Source: Mycolicibacterium aromaticivorans JS19b1 = JCM 16368 (GTDB taxonomy: Bacteria; Actinomycetota; Actinomycetes; Mycobacteriales; Mycobacteriaceae). From it: DNA of 64,000 bases. A model generated the notes under the pieces. That model was not told the origin of the DNA. It did not search any database and worked only from the letters and a program-made list of their open reading frames with translations. Positions 23,585 to 31,563 of this stretch are shown here, in pieces; position 1 is the first letter of the stretch, and each line of letters opens with the position of its first letter. Position numbers and translations under genes: made by a program. Location of the stretch: positions 2,480,001-2,544,000 of the forward strand of contig NZ_JALN02000001.1 in NCBI RefSeq assembly GCF_000559085.1. Direction: 5' to 3'.

Positions 23585-24486
23585 ACATCTCCTCCTACGC
23601 TGGCCTTTCGGGGCGGGCGGGGAATCAGCATGGGCACTCTGTCGATGACGTCCTGGTACTGCGGGCGGCGAGCCAGGCTGCGCTTCTCCATCATGGGGAT
23701 GCTGGCGCCGAGGAACATCGCGACCATGGCCACCACCCCGACGAACAACCACCAGGCGTCGGCGGGCGCGGCGGCGACGCCGAACAACGCCATCGCGAAC
23801 CAGAAGCCGATCTCGCCGAGATAGTTCGGGTGCCGCGACCAGGCCCACAACCCGCGGTCCATCACCGCGCCGGGCTTCTTGTCACGGACGAAGCGGTGCA
23901 TCTGGGTATCGGCCACCAGCTCGAGAGTCACCGCACCGACGCCCACAGCGAATGCGACCCAGCTCAGCCAGACCACGCCGTCGCCCGGTCGGGTCACCGC
24001 GACGTAGACGGGCAGCATGCCCAAGAACACCTGCACGGTCGGGATCAGGTGGATGCCGAAGAGGTCGGCCACAAATTCCCACCGGCCCGCCCCGGCACGC
24101 AGCTGCGGGTACCGCCAATCCTCGTGGTGCAGGCCGGGGAAGCTATACACCCAGTTGCCGGTCAAGCGGATCGCCCAGTACATGACGACGATCGCGACCA
24201 GCCAGCACCGTACCGAATCCAGGCCGAGCGGCCCGGCGGCCCACCAGTAGATCAGCAGCAGCGGCGGGATCACGCTCCAGAAGGCGTCGTAGAAGCTGGA
24301 GTTGCGATACGCCCGGCTGAACACGAACACCACCAGGGTGGCGATGACGTCGGCGATGAACGCATCTAGCCACAACCGCCCGGTCGCCGGCGGGCCGTAC
24401 AACAACCAGCCCGCGCCGGCCGCGACCGCGACGACGTAGGCCGCAGTGACCAACCACAGCGATTTTGCTTTGCTTCGGTCCACCAT
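23581..24486 (-). CDS. DUF1295 (steroid 5-alpha-reductase-like) membrane protein
   Basis: The 301-residue integral membrane protein has about 7-8 hydrophobic segments and the C-terminal signature of the DUF1295/ICMT-like fold: RGLWAWSRHPNYLGEIGFWF (about residues 219-238) with SRHPNY as the NADPH-linked motif. I start it at ATG 24486 because AGGAGG lies 7 bases upstream and the next residues form the first helix. It probably reduces a lipid or isoprenoid substrate at the membrane; the substrate is unknown. With the overlapping flavoprotein it may form a two-component reductase in which the flavoprotein supplies electrons; that is inference from coupling. Confidence 0.88.
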   Translation of the reverse strand: MVDRSKAKSLWLVTAAYVVAVAAGAGWLLYGPPATGRLWLDAFIADVIATLVVFVFSRAYRNSSFYDAFWSVIPPLLLIYWWAAGPLGLDSVRCWLVAIVVMYWAIRLTGNWVYSFPGLHHEDWRYPQLRAGAGRWEFVADLFGIHLIPTVQVFLGMLPVYVAVTRPGDGVVWLSWVAFAVGVGAVTLELVADTQMHRFVRDKKPGAVMDRGLWAWSRHPNYLGEIGFWFAMALFGVAAAPADAWWLFVGVVAMVAMFLGASIPMMEKRSLARRPQYQDVIDRVPMLIPRPPRKASVGGDV

Positions 24487-24603
24487 TTTCCAGCCTCCTA
24501 CCGCGGCCGAACTGTAACACGTTCTAGTTGCCTGGCGACTGGGCGATCTCACGTCCGGACCCACAACTTGACACCTGCCAACAACGGCCGGCACGGGGTT
24601 CCT

Positions 24604-24615
24604 TATCGTGTCGGA
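24604..24615 (+). promoter_or_regulatory. Leaderless-type promoter before the acyl-CoA dehydrogenase pair
   Basis: TATCGT (24604-24609) stands 6 bases before ATG 24616 with no ribosome-binding site between. Confidence 0.5.
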
Positions 24616-25812
24616 ATGAGCACCGTCGCTGATGCCGAGCGGGTCGAAGACCTGGCCCGGCGGGTCGTGGCAGACCACGACCCGAAGAAAGTCCCGATTC
24701 CGGAATTCCTCGGCGCCTGTTACGACGCCGGCCTGTCCTGGGTGCACTTCCCTGAAGGTCTCGGCGGGCTCGGCCTGTCGCGCGGCCTGCAGGCAGTCGC
24801 CGACCGGATCCTGCAGGGCGCCGGCGGACCGGTGCCGCTGGGCCTCAACCCGATGGGCTACGGCATGGCCGCGCCGACCGTGCGTGAACACGCCCAGTCC
24901 GACGACCTCAAGAGGGCGCTGCTGCGGCCGCTGGCCACCACCGACGACATCTGGTGCCAGCTGTTCTCGGAGCCGGGCGCGGGCTCGGACCTGGCCGGCC
25001 TGGCCACCACGGCGGTGCCCGACGGCGACGAATGGGTGATCAACGGCCAGAAGGTGTGGACCAGTCTGGCGCACCGCGCCCGGTGGGGTCTGCTGCTGGC
25101 CCGGACCAATCCCGACATCGCCAAGCACAAGGGCCTGACCTACTTCGTGCTCGACATGCACGCCTCCGGCGTGGAGACCCGTCCGCTGCGCCAGATGACC
25201 GGGCAGGCGGAGTTCAACGAGGTCTACATGACCGACGCCCGCATCCCCGACAGCCACCGCCTCGGCGCGGTCGGCAACGGCTGGAACGTCGCGATGACCA
25301 CCCTGATGAACGAGCGCAGCGCCCTGGGCGCCAGCGGCAGCCGCCGCGGCAGCGGCACCATCAAAGAAGCCACCTCGTTGTGGGCTTCGCGTCCCGACCT
25401 GCAGACCCCGGTGCTACGAGACCGACTGTCGCAGTTGTGGTTACGGTCCGAAGCTCAGCGGTTGACCTCCGAGCGCTCCCGCGCCTCGGCCACCGCAGGC
25501 GGCCCGGGCCCGGAGGCTTCGGTCGGCAAGCTGGTGGGCGCCTTGCTCAATCAGCACATCTACGAATGGTGCATGGATCTGCTTGGGCCCGAAGGCATTC
25601 TGTACGACCGCTACGCATTGGCCGATGACGCCGGTGACGCGGGCGACTGGCGCGGGCCGATTCAGCAGCGCTACCTGCGCAGCCGCGCCAACACCATCGA
25701 GGGCGGCACCACCGAGGTGATGCGCAACATCCTCGGCGAGCGGGTGCTGGGCCTGCCCGGTGATCTGCGTGCCGACGCCGGCATGCCCTGGAAGGAGATC
25801 CCCCGTGGCTGA
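24616..25812 (+). CDS. Acyl-CoA dehydrogenase, first of a pair
   Basis: The 398-residue protein is an acyl-CoA dehydrogenase (FadE-type). It has the FAD/substrate segment CQLFSEPGAGSDLAGL (about residues 115-130), GQKVWTSLAHRARWGLLLARTN (about 143-164) and a C-terminal RSRANTIEGGTTEVMRNILGERVLGLP (about 356-382). Mycobacterial acyl-CoA dehydrogenases encoded as adjacent pairs often form alpha2-beta2 heterotetramers that act on steroid side chains. The next gene overlaps it by 8 bases, which fits that arrangement. No other catabolic gene flanks the pair, so the substrate is open. The start ATG 24616 is set by the leaderless promoter. Confidence 0.92.
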   Translation: MSTVADAERVEDLARRVVADHDPKKVPIPEFLGACYDAGLSWVHFPEGLGGLGLSRGLQAVADRILQGAGGPVPLGLNPMGYGMAAPTVREHAQSDDLKRALLRPLATTDDIWCQLFSEPGAGSDLAGLATTAVPDGDEWVINGQKVWTSLAHRARWGLLLARTNPDIAKHKGLTYFVLDMHASGVETRPLRQMTGQAEFNEVYMTDARIPDSHRLGAVGNGWNVAMTTLMNERSALGASGSRRGSGTIKEATSLWASRPDLQTPVLRDRLSQLWLRSEAQRLTSERSRASATAGGPGPEASVGKLVGALLNQHIYEWCMDLLGPEGILYDRYALADDAGDAGDWRGPIQQRYLRSRANTIEGGTTEVMRNILGERVLGLPGDLRADAGMPWKEIPRG

Positions 25813-26953
25813 ATTTTCGTTCACCGAGGAACAGCAGCAGCTGCGCGCAGCGGTGCGGAAGTTCTGCGCCGACAACTTCGACGAGTCGACCGTGCGCCGG
25901 TTGATGGAGTCCGAGGTGCCCTTCGACGCCAAGGTGTGGAACCGTCTGGGCGCCGAGCTCGGCGTGCTCGGGCTCTCGGTTCCCGAGGACGACGGCGGTG
26001 TCGGCGGCTCGCTGGTCGATCAGGCCGTCGCGGTCGAGGAATTCGGTGCGACGCTGGCCTGCGGACCGCTGTTCGGGACCGTCTACCTCGCCGTGCCGGC
26101 GCTGGTCGCCAGTTCCGCCGGCTCGGCGCGTGACGAATTGCTGGCCCAGTTGGTGGAGGGCACCGCCACCGCGGCCTTCGCCGTCACCGACAAGGCAGGC
26201 GCGTTCGACGCCGCCGCGGTGACCGTGACAGTCGCCGGTGACACCGTCTCCGGCACCGTCAAGCGCGTTGTCGACGGTGCCGCCGCCGACGTAATCCTGG
26301 TCGCGGCAACAGGTTCCGATGGCGTCGGGCTGTACGCAGTGGACGCACAAGACGTTGTGCGCACCCCGTTGTCGACCCTGGATCTGACCCGGCCGCAGGC
26401 CAACATCACCTTCTCCGACTCGCCCGCCCGGCTGCTGGCCGGCCCGGAGGATGCCGAGCGGGTGATCACTCACGCACTGCAGGTGGGTTCGGCGCTGCTG
26501 GCAGTCGAGCAGGTCGGCGCAGCACAGCACCTTCTGGATCTGTCTGTCGAGTACGCCAAGTCCCGCCTGCAGTTCGGCCGCCAGATCGGCTCGTTCCAGG
26601 CGATCAAGCACAAGTTGGCCGACATGCTCGTCGATGTCGAGCATGCCCGCTCGGCCGCCTACCACGCGGTGTGGGCGTTGACCGACGGCTCCGATGATCC
26701 GGCGCTGGCGACCAGCATCGCTCAGGCCGCGGCGTCAGCCGCGCTCAGCCACGTCGCCGCCGACACCATCCAGGTGCACGGCGGGATCGGCTTCACCTGG
26801 GAGCACCAGGCGCACTTGTACTTCAAGCGCGCAGCCACTGTTGCTGCGCTGCTCGGCAATGCCGAACAGCACCGGGCCAGGATCGCCGACATCGTGCTGG
26901 ACGAGGCCAGTGCCGAGGACGCCACCCGGGTGGCCGACGGCCTGCCTGTCTGA
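25805..26953 (+). CDS. Acyl-CoA dehydrogenase, second of a pair
   Basis: From GTG 25805 this is a 382-residue acyl-CoA dehydrogenase. It opens with FSFTEEQQQLRAAVRKF, and its C-terminal domain has RLQFGRQIGSFQAIKHKLADM (about residues 255-275) and TIQVHGGIGFTWEHQAHLYFKRA (about 320-342). The middle region is less like canonical FadE proteins than the partner's: the FSEPGAGSD-type loop is replaced by AFAVTDKAGAFDA. This asymmetry suggests a heteromeric enzyme in which the two subunits share one set of active sites, as known for several mycobacterial FadE pairs. The 8-base overlap ensures matched synthesis. Confidence 0.92.
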   Translation: MAEFSFTEEQQQLRAAVRKFCADNFDESTVRRLMESEVPFDAKVWNRLGAELGVLGLSVPEDDGGVGGSLVDQAVAVEEFGATLACGPLFGTVYLAVPALVASSAGSARDELLAQLVEGTATAAFAVTDKAGAFDAAAVTVTVAGDTVSGTVKRVVDGAAADVILVAATGSDGVGLYAVDAQDVVRTPLSTLDLTRPQANITFSDSPARLLAGPEDAERVITHALQVGSALLAVEQVGAAQHLLDLSVEYAKSRLQFGRQIGSFQAIKHKLADMLVDVEHARSAAYHAVWALTDGSDDPALATSIAQAAASAALSHVAADTIQVHGGIGFTWEHQAHLYFKRAATVAALLGNAEQHRARIADIVLDEASAEDATRVADGLPV

Positions 26954-26967
26954 GGCCTGGATACGAG

Positions 26968-27010
26968 AGTTCGGGTGCGAGAAGTGCTGAGAACTTCTCG
27001 CACCCGAACT
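26968..27010. terminator. Perfect 18-base-stem inverted repeat between convergent genes
   Basis: AGTTCGGGTGCGAGAAGT (26968-26985) is perfectly complementary to 26993-27010 around a 7-base loop. It lies 15 bases after the acyl-CoA dehydrogenase stop and 23 bases before the stop of the converging His-rich gene, so it probably ends both transcripts. There is no clear T tract on either side. Confidence 0.7.
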
Positions 27011-27032
27011 ATTTCGTGGTGCGCCCGGCTCG

Positions 27033-27275
27033 TCAGCCGCGATGGCGATTCCACTGGTGATGGTGATGGATCGAGGTCCCCGGCTGGGGCTGATTGGTCT
27101 GATGCGGGAACGCCGGGTGCGGCGCCGGGTGGCTCATGTTGGGGCCGCCTGCGTCGGCGAAGCTCGCAGGTGCCGCGCCCAGGGCGGCCAGCGCGGAGCC
27201 GGTGGCCAGGATCGCGCTTGCGGCGATGCGCTTGAACCAGATCGTGGTCGAGGTGTTGGTGGTCGTGATGGTCAT
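27033..27275 (-). CDS. Small exported His-rich protein, paralogue A
   Basis: The 80-residue product has a signal peptide (residues about 1-41: Thr-rich start, Lys-Arg, hydrophobic run, ASFADA) and a short mature part rich in Pro, His and Gln: GGPNMSHPAPHPAFPHQTNQ and the end SIHHHHQWNRHRG. The four consecutive His and neighbours could bind Ni, Zn or Cu; this is inference. Paralogue B at 30860-31099 shares the same design, including HHHHQWN near its end. The start is the only ATG close to the signal peptide. A conserved 60-base block lies upstream of both. It is the last gene of a minus-strand group with WS/DGAT and patatin genes. Confidence 0.75.
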   Translation of the reverse strand: MTITTTNTSTTIWFKRIAASAILATGSALAALGAAPASFADAGGPNMSHPAPHPAFPHQTNQPQPGTSIHHHHQWNRHRG

Positions 27276-27348
27276 GTCGTCATGCTCGTTCTCTTCGTGC
27301 TTCACCCGGTTTGCCGGGTAAGACAAGAATCGCGCACGACAACCCCGA

Positions 27349-27408
27349 TGTCTGTCGGCTGACCAGCCCCAAGCAGGGGTGAAACCGGTGTCCACCGATC
27401 GGGGGACG
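27349..27408. promoter_or_regulatory. Conserved upstream control block, copy A
   Basis: This block aligns without gaps to 31191-31250 with 43 of 60 identical bases. Anchors are TGTCTGTCGG at the left, GCAGGG 24 bases in, and a near-palindrome TGTCCACCGATCGGGGGACG at 27389-27408. It lies 74-133 bases before the start of paralogue A, as copy B lies 92-151 bases before paralogue B. It also falls just before the WS/DGAT stop at 27443. Confidence 0.65.
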
Positions 27409-27442
27409 ACGACCGCTTCAGCGGCCTGCCGGCCGTCTGCCG

Positions 27443-28720
27443 TCAGATGCCGGCCGCTTCGCGCAATTGCTCGTAAGCAGCGTCGATGCGGCTGGCCAAC
27501 CCGGCGATGTCGGGCAACGCAGTCGGATCGGTACACAGACCGATCCCCATGTCGCCTGCGCACGAGATCGCCGAAATCCGCAGCGCGTGATGAGCGGCCG
27601 GTTCCGAGGACGAGAACAGGTGCGCAACGCGGCGCCCCGCAACGTGAACCGGGTCGCGGGGTCCGGGAACGTTGGAAATCGACAGGCAGAATTCCTCTGC
27701 GCTGCCGGCCAGTCGGCGGACCGCGGATTCCAGGCGCGGGACACAGCCCAGGGCATGGAACAGGTCGTACATCTCGTCGGCGTCATCGAGGCGCTTGCGC
27801 TCACGCGTCTGCGCACTGATCCGGTCCAGCCTGGTCAGCGAATCCGCTTCCGCCAGCGGCAGATCGATGTTCAGGAACGAGTCGCGGTTGCCCAGACCGG
27901 TTTCGCCGCGATGATGCAGACTCACCGGGATCTGGGCGCGGAGATCCCGCACCCGCGATTCGCCCAACCAGCGCCGGAGACCACCGGCGATCACCGCCAG
28001 CAGGACGTCGTTGACGGTTGCCGGGTTGGGCCGTGATGCACCGATGGCCTTGAATTCGGCCAGCGGAGCAACGGAGAAGGCCAACTCCCGCGCAACGGTG
28101 ACGGGTAGGTCGAACGGCGAACCGCCGGTGGGATGACCCAGCTCGCGCACCAGCGCCGAGGGCATTCGCCAGGCTTCTTCCAGCGGCGTCAAGCTGGGTG
28201 AATCATGTTGTCCAGGAGTCCTTCCCGGCGTATCTCTGTCGCGGTGAACATCGAACAACACCGAGTCCAGAAACCGCACACCGGCGATGCCGTCGGCCAT
28301 CGCGTGGTGGATGCGTGCTGCGATCGCTTCTCGACCGTCAGCCAGCGGCCCGATGACGTCGAAGGTCCACAGCGGCCTGCTGCGATCGAGGTGCTCCGCC
28401 ATCAGCGCGCTGACGATGCGCCACAGGTCCTGCCGGCCGACACAGTTGCTGTCTGTTCGGAGCCGGACATGGTCGGCGATCTCGAAGTCGGGGGCAGGTA
28501 CCCATCGTGGATCGGGTCCCGAGGTGTCCACGCGGTGGGTGGCACGCGGCTGACTCGGCAGGCGCGCGGCCACTGAGGCGCGCAACGCGTCGATGTCGAG
28601 CGCTCCCGCACCGGGCTCCAAAACGATCAGTTTCAGCGTGTGGCCGGTGATCGCCGCGGATTCCATGCGCAGAATGCGCGCGTCATCAGCGGAGAGAGAT
28701 TCGGCGTCGTCGGGCCCCAC
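27443..28720 (-). CDS. Wax ester synthase/diacylglycerol acyltransferase (WS/DGAT)
   Basis: From GTG 28720 the protein has 425 residues. The acyltransferase motif HHAMADG is at residues 138-144 (HHxxxDG), and PNPATVNDVLLAVIAGGLRRWL, NIDLPLAEAD and CLSISNVPGP are the conserved C-terminal family blocks. The family transfers fatty acyl groups from CoA to glycerol or alcohol acceptors to make storage lipid. The start was chosen because it follows the patatin stop by 10 bases and puts the N-terminus (LSADDARILRMES) in family register; the upstream frame inside the patatin gene is a shadow. A lipase-like patatin directly upstream suggests coupled lipid turnover. Confidence 0.92.
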   Translation of the reverse strand: MGPDDAESLSADDARILRMESAAITGHTLKLIVLEPGAGALDIDALRASVAARLPSQPRATHRVDTSGPDPRWVPAPDFEIADHVRLRTDSNCVGRQDLWRIVSALMAEHLDRSRPLWTFDVIGPLADGREAIAARIHHAMADGIAGVRFLDSVLFDVHRDRDTPGRTPGQHDSPSLTPLEEAWRMPSALVRELGHPTGGSPFDLPVTVARELAFSVAPLAEFKAIGASRPNPATVNDVLLAVIAGGLRRWLGESRVRDLRAQIPVSLHHRGETGLGNRDSFLNIDLPLAEADSLTRLDRISAQTRERKRLDDADEMYDLFHALGCVPRLESAVRRLAGSAEEFCLSISNVPGPRDPVHVAGRRVAHLFSSSEPAAHHALRISAISCAGDMGIGLCTDPTALPDIAGLASRIDAAYEQLREAAGI

Positions 28721-28730
28721 GAGTGCCAGC

Positions 28731-29741
28731 CTAAGACCGGAACCGTTCGAGGTAGGCGTGCTCGTCCCAGGTCGACAGGAACGTCGTGGCCGCCTCGTAG
28801 CCCTCGGTGTAGAGAGCATCGATCTGCGGCTTTTTGATCTCGAAATCGAGCACACCGACATCGGTCGCATCCACCCGAATGGTCCTGGCACTGACCCAGG
28901 GCAGGTTGAGGTAGGCCTGGTCGCGGCCGACGAGGATCGTGGTGATCACGTCCTCGAGCAGGCTCGGGCCGCCGAACAATTGCAGCGGAGCCAGCGCCGG
29001 GATCACCTTGTGGTTGTTCTCCGGCAGGTCGGGCAGCAACGTCACCCCGAGCGTCGGCCACCGGGGTCTCTTCCCGTCGCAGCGGTCCAGCGAGTCGATC
29101 GGGTAGTTCGACAGCAGCCCGCCGTCGACGAGGGTCGATTCCCGCCCGGTCACGCTGGTGAGGGTCACCGGTCGGAAGACGAACGGAATCGACATCGACG
29201 CACGCACCGCGTCGGCGACCGGTTGCTCGTCCGGGTCGAGGCCGTAGAGCCGGTGGTAGTCCCACGGCAGGCGAACCAACTGGCCCGTCGTCACGTCGGC
29301 CGCGGTCACCACCAGCCGATAGCGCTGTTCCGGGGGCAGCTCGTCATCGTCGAGCCGCAAGTCACCGAAGGTGCTGACGCCGAGGTCGCGGAGCTGGTGG
29401 GCGATGAAATCGTGCGCGTAGTCGCCCCGGTAGACGCCGGTGCCCTGCAGGATCGCCCATCCTGCGCCGAGCAGCGGCACCCGCTCGACCGGGCCGGGAT
29501 CCAGGAACTTGCGGTAGTCGATACTCAGGGCGAGATCCCGGAAATTGTCGGGGGTCAGCTGGTCGTTCTTCGCGGCCGCGGCCACGATAGAGCCGACGAT
29601 CGATCCGGCCGAGGAGCCGGCGACTCGGTGGGCCCGGTAGCCGGCCTCCATCAGCCTGACGACGGCACCGGCCAGACCGATACCTTTCACCCCGCCGCCG
29701 GCCAGGACCAGGTCGACGGGCTTCGTCACGATGGGGGCCAT
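28731..29741 (-). CDS. Patatin-like phospholipase
   Basis: The 336-residue product has the patatin Ser-Asp dyad: oxyanion loop GGGVKG (15-20), nucleophile in GSSAG (Ser44) and the DGG motif near residue 206 (VDGGLLSNYP). It is likely a cytoplasmic or membrane-associated acyl hydrolase; no signal peptide is seen. It is followed 10 bases later by the WS/DGAT gene. Upstream, its ATG lies only 22 bases from the target duplication of an IS481 element; before that insertion the stop of the small His-rich gene B would have been about 20 bases away, so these genes were probably one operon. Confidence 0.92.
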   Translation of the reverse strand: MAPIVTKPVDLVLAGGGVKGIGLAGAVVRLMEAGYRAHRVAGSSAGSIVGSIVAAAAKNDQLTPDNFRDLALSIDYRKFLDPGPVERVPLLGAGWAILQGTGVYRGDYAHDFIAHQLRDLGVSTFGDLRLDDDELPPEQRYRLVVTAADVTTGQLVRLPWDYHRLYGLDPDEQPVADAVRASMSIPFVFRPVTLTSVTGRESTLVDGGLLSNYPIDSLDRCDGKRPRWPTLGVTLLPDLPENNHKVIPALAPLQLFGGPSLLEDVITTILVGRDQAYLNLPWVSARTIRVDATDVGVLDFEIKKPQIDALYTEGYEAATTFLSTWDEHAYLERFRS

Positions 29742-29763
29742 CGCCCCATGCTAGGAGCGACCC

Positions 29764-29769
29764 GCTAGC
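29764..29769. repeat. Target-site duplication, left copy
   Basis: GCTAGC abuts the left inverted repeat of the insertion sequence and recurs at the right end. It matches the NCTAGN target preference known for IS481. Confidence 0.85.
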
Positions 29770-30858
29770 TGTACTCGGCTTAGACATTGGTGACGGATCG
29801 CTATTGCTGTAGGGAGGACCTCCGGGCTTAGTGGAGATGTCTGACGTCTTCACCAGTCCACGGAGGTCCTCGTGTCCCACGCTAATGCCCGTTTGACCGT
29901 TCATGGTCGTCTGCTGCTCGTTGAGCGGATCGTTAAGGGACACCGACCGGTGTCTCATGTCGCTGCCGAATTAGGAGTGTCGCGCCAGTGCGCTCACCGA
30001 TGGGTGCGCCGGTTTCGCGATGAAGGCGTTGCCGGGTTGTCGGATCGCTCCTCACGACCACACCGCTGCCCGCGCCGCACATCAGCTGTCATTGAAGATG
30101 CGGTCCTCGAACTGCGCCGCGCCAGTAGGCGGGGCCAGGACTGGATCGGCGCCGAACTCGGTCTGCCGGCCCGCACGATCTCGGCGATCTTGCGCCGCCA
30201 CCAGCTGCCGTATCTGAGGGACTGCGACCCGCTGACCGGTGACGTGATCCGGTCATCGAAAGCGACCGCGGTCCGCTACGAACGGGCACGCCCCGGAGAA
30301 CTAATTCATATGGATGTCAAGAAGATTGGCCGCATCCCTGACGGAGGCGGATGGAAGGCTCACGGCCGAGCCAAGAGCAGATCTGCTGCACAGAGGAACG
30401 CGCGCATCGGGTTCGACTACGTGCACTCCGTCGTTGACGACCATTCGCGGCTGGCCTACTCAGAGATCCTGCCCGATGAAAAGGGAGCGACGTGCGGTGA
30501 GTTTTTAGCCAGGGCCGCCGAGTACTTCCGCGCCCACGGCATCCCGACCATCGAGAGACTCATCACCGACAACCACTGGAGTTATCGACGCTCCGCCGAT
30601 GTCGCGGCTGTCATCGCAGGCCTGGGCGCCAAGCACGTCTTCATCAAGCCGCATTGCCCCTGGCAGAACGGGAAAGTGGAGCGCTACAACCGCACCCTGC
30701 AGACCGAGTGGGCCTACCAGCAGATATTCACCACCAACGACGCTCGCAGCGCTGCCCTTGCACCCTGGCTCGAGGACTACAACAATCGACGACGCCACTC
30801 AGCCCTCGGAGGCCAACCCCCGATTAGCAGACTGACGCCAACGTCCTAGCCGAGTACA
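29770..30858 (+). mobile_element. IS481-family insertion sequence, complete (1089 bases)
   Basis: The ends are inverted repeats starting TGTACTCGGCT at 29770 and, in reverse complement, at 30858; similarity extends about 28 bases with mismatches. The element carries one intact transposase and is bounded by 6-base direct repeats GCTAGC. Perfect target duplication and an open transposase frame suggest a fairly recent insertion. It sits between the stop of the His-rich gene B and the patatin start, in opposite orientation to both, and so interrupts what looks like a former operon. Confidence 0.92.
29872..30849 (+). CDS. IS481-family transposase
   Basis: The 325-residue DDE transposase has an N-terminal helix-turn-helix (HVAAELGVSRQCAHRWVRRF, about residues 30-49) and an RNase-H-like core: first Asp in IHMDVKKIGRI (about 143), second in LITDNHWSY (about 228), and Glu in WQNGKVERYNRTLQTEW (about 266). 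The GTG start at 29872 has GGAGG 5-9 bases upstream. The frame is complete, so the enzyme may be functional. Second-Asp context is TDNHW rather than the more common TDNG, which I believe occurs in some mycobacterial IS481 elements. Confidence 0.95.
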   Translation: MSHANARLTVHGRLLLVERIVKGHRPVSHVAAELGVSRQCAHRWVRRFRDEGVAGLSDRSSRPHRCPRRTSAVIEDAVLELRRASRRGQDWIGAELGLPARTISAILRRHQLPYLRDCDPLTGDVIRSSKATAVRYERARPGELIHMDVKKIGRIPDGGGWKAHGRAKSRSAAQRNARIGFDYVHSVVDDHSRLAYSEILPDEKGATCGEFLARAAEYFRAHGIPTIERLITDNHWSYRRSADVAAVIAGLGAKHVFIKPHCPWQNGKVERYNRTLQTEWAYQQIFTTNDARSAALAPWLEDYNNRRRHSALGGQPPISRLTPTS

Positions 30859-30864
30859 GCTAGC
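30859..30864. repeat. Target-site duplication, right copy, containing a gene stop codon
   Basis: GCTAGC here carries, on the minus strand, the TAG stop codon (30862-30860) of the His-rich gene B. Duplication of the palindromic target therefore left that gene intact. Confidence 0.85.
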
Positions 30865-31099
30865 CGGCGTGGTTCCACTGGTGATGGTGGTGCTCGGCGG
30901 AGCCGGGCACCGGCTGGTTGTGCTGGCCGGGGAAGGTCTGGTGGTGGCCGGGCTGGTTCATGTGCGGGCCACCATTGAAGGAACCGAAGGAGCCGCTCTC
31001 GGCGAGGGCGTCGGTGGCGGAGCCGAAGGCGAACAGTGCAGAGCCGGCGGCGAGGGCGCTACCGGCGGCGAATCGCTTCATCCAGGTCATGGTGCTCAT
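30860..31099 (-). CDS. Small exported His-rich protein, paralogue B
   Basis: The 79-residue product has a signal peptide (about residues 1-35, MKRF then a hydrophobic run ending ATDALA) and a mature tail with GGPHMNQPGHHQTFP and the end HHHHQWNHAG. It is clearly related to paralogue A at 27033-27275: both have GGPxM, a Pro/Gln/His middle and HHHHQWN. ATG 31099 or ATG 31090 may be used; GAGGAAAA lies upstream of the first. Its stop falls inside the IS481 target duplication. Surface metal binding or an adhesive role is possible, but no family function is known to me. Confidence 0.75.
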   Translation of the reverse strand: MSTMTWMKRFAAGSALAAGSALFAFGSATDALAESGSFGSFNGGPHMNQPGHHQTFPGQHNQPVPGSAEHHHHQWNHAG

Positions 31100-31190
31100 C
31101 TCAGGGTTTTCCTCTTCGTCGTCATCAACTGTGTTTGTGTCGGCCTTCGCGTTTCGCCAGTGCCTAAACGGTCTCGCATCCTGGCAACGT

Positions 31191-31250
31191 TGTCTGTCGG
31201 GCAGCCGGCGGATAGCAGGGGGGAATAAGTTGTCCCCCGATCGGCGGACA
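31191..31250. promoter_or_regulatory. Conserved upstream control block, copy B
   Basis: Gapless match to 27349-27408 (43 of 60 bases). It contains TGTCTGTCGG (31191-31200), GCAGGG (31215-31220) and the 20-base near-palindrome TGTCCCCCGATCGGCGGACA (31231-31250, arms matching at 9 of 10 positions). It lies between the divergent genes B (start 31099) and the exported peptide gene (start 31377) and could serve both. Confidence 0.65.
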
Positions 31251-31376
31251 CCGCTCAATTTCTGCCAACCGGCGATCATCTGCTGCCAGTGGAATTACCG
31301 CGCCCTAACGCGGCGTTAACACAGTCAGCGCACCGGAATCCCCCACTGACGGGCGCAGAGGAAGAGGGAAAGAAAA

Positions 31377-31544
31377 ATGAGGAAGTACGCAATCACCACA
31401 GCGATCGCAGGCGCGATGACCGCAGCCGTTCTCGGCCTCGCCGGACCCGCCCAGGCCGACCTCGGTCACAACGACTGGGTCAACAACATCGGCCCGACGG
31501 CGACCGCGCCCCATGTAGACACAACTGTGCATGGAAGTCGTTGA
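31377..31544 (+). CDS. Short exported protein (55 residues)
   Basis: ATG 31377 opens 55 codons: a clean signal peptide (residues about 1-27, KYAITTAIAGAM then AAVLGLAGPAQA) and a mature peptide of about 28 residues with HNDWVNNIGP and the end APHVDTTVHGSR. GAGGGAAAG lies 5-12 bases upstream, a good ribosome-binding site. A strong intrinsic terminator follows 19 bases after the stop, which together make a complete small transcription unit. I recall similar short mycobacterial secreted peptides ending in a D-T/S-V-x-x-S-R pattern, but cannot confirm the family. Function is unknown. Confidence 0.72.
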   Translation: MRKYAITTAIAGAMTAAVLGLAGPAQADLGHNDWVNNIGPTATAPHVDTTVHGSR

Positions 31545-31563
31545 TCGACCACGAACTCCATGG

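Noticed and set aside
23585..23848. Upstream extension of the flavoprotein frame
   Set aside because: The stretch is the shadow of the DUF1295 gene; the Rossmann motif begins right after ATG 23584, as expected.
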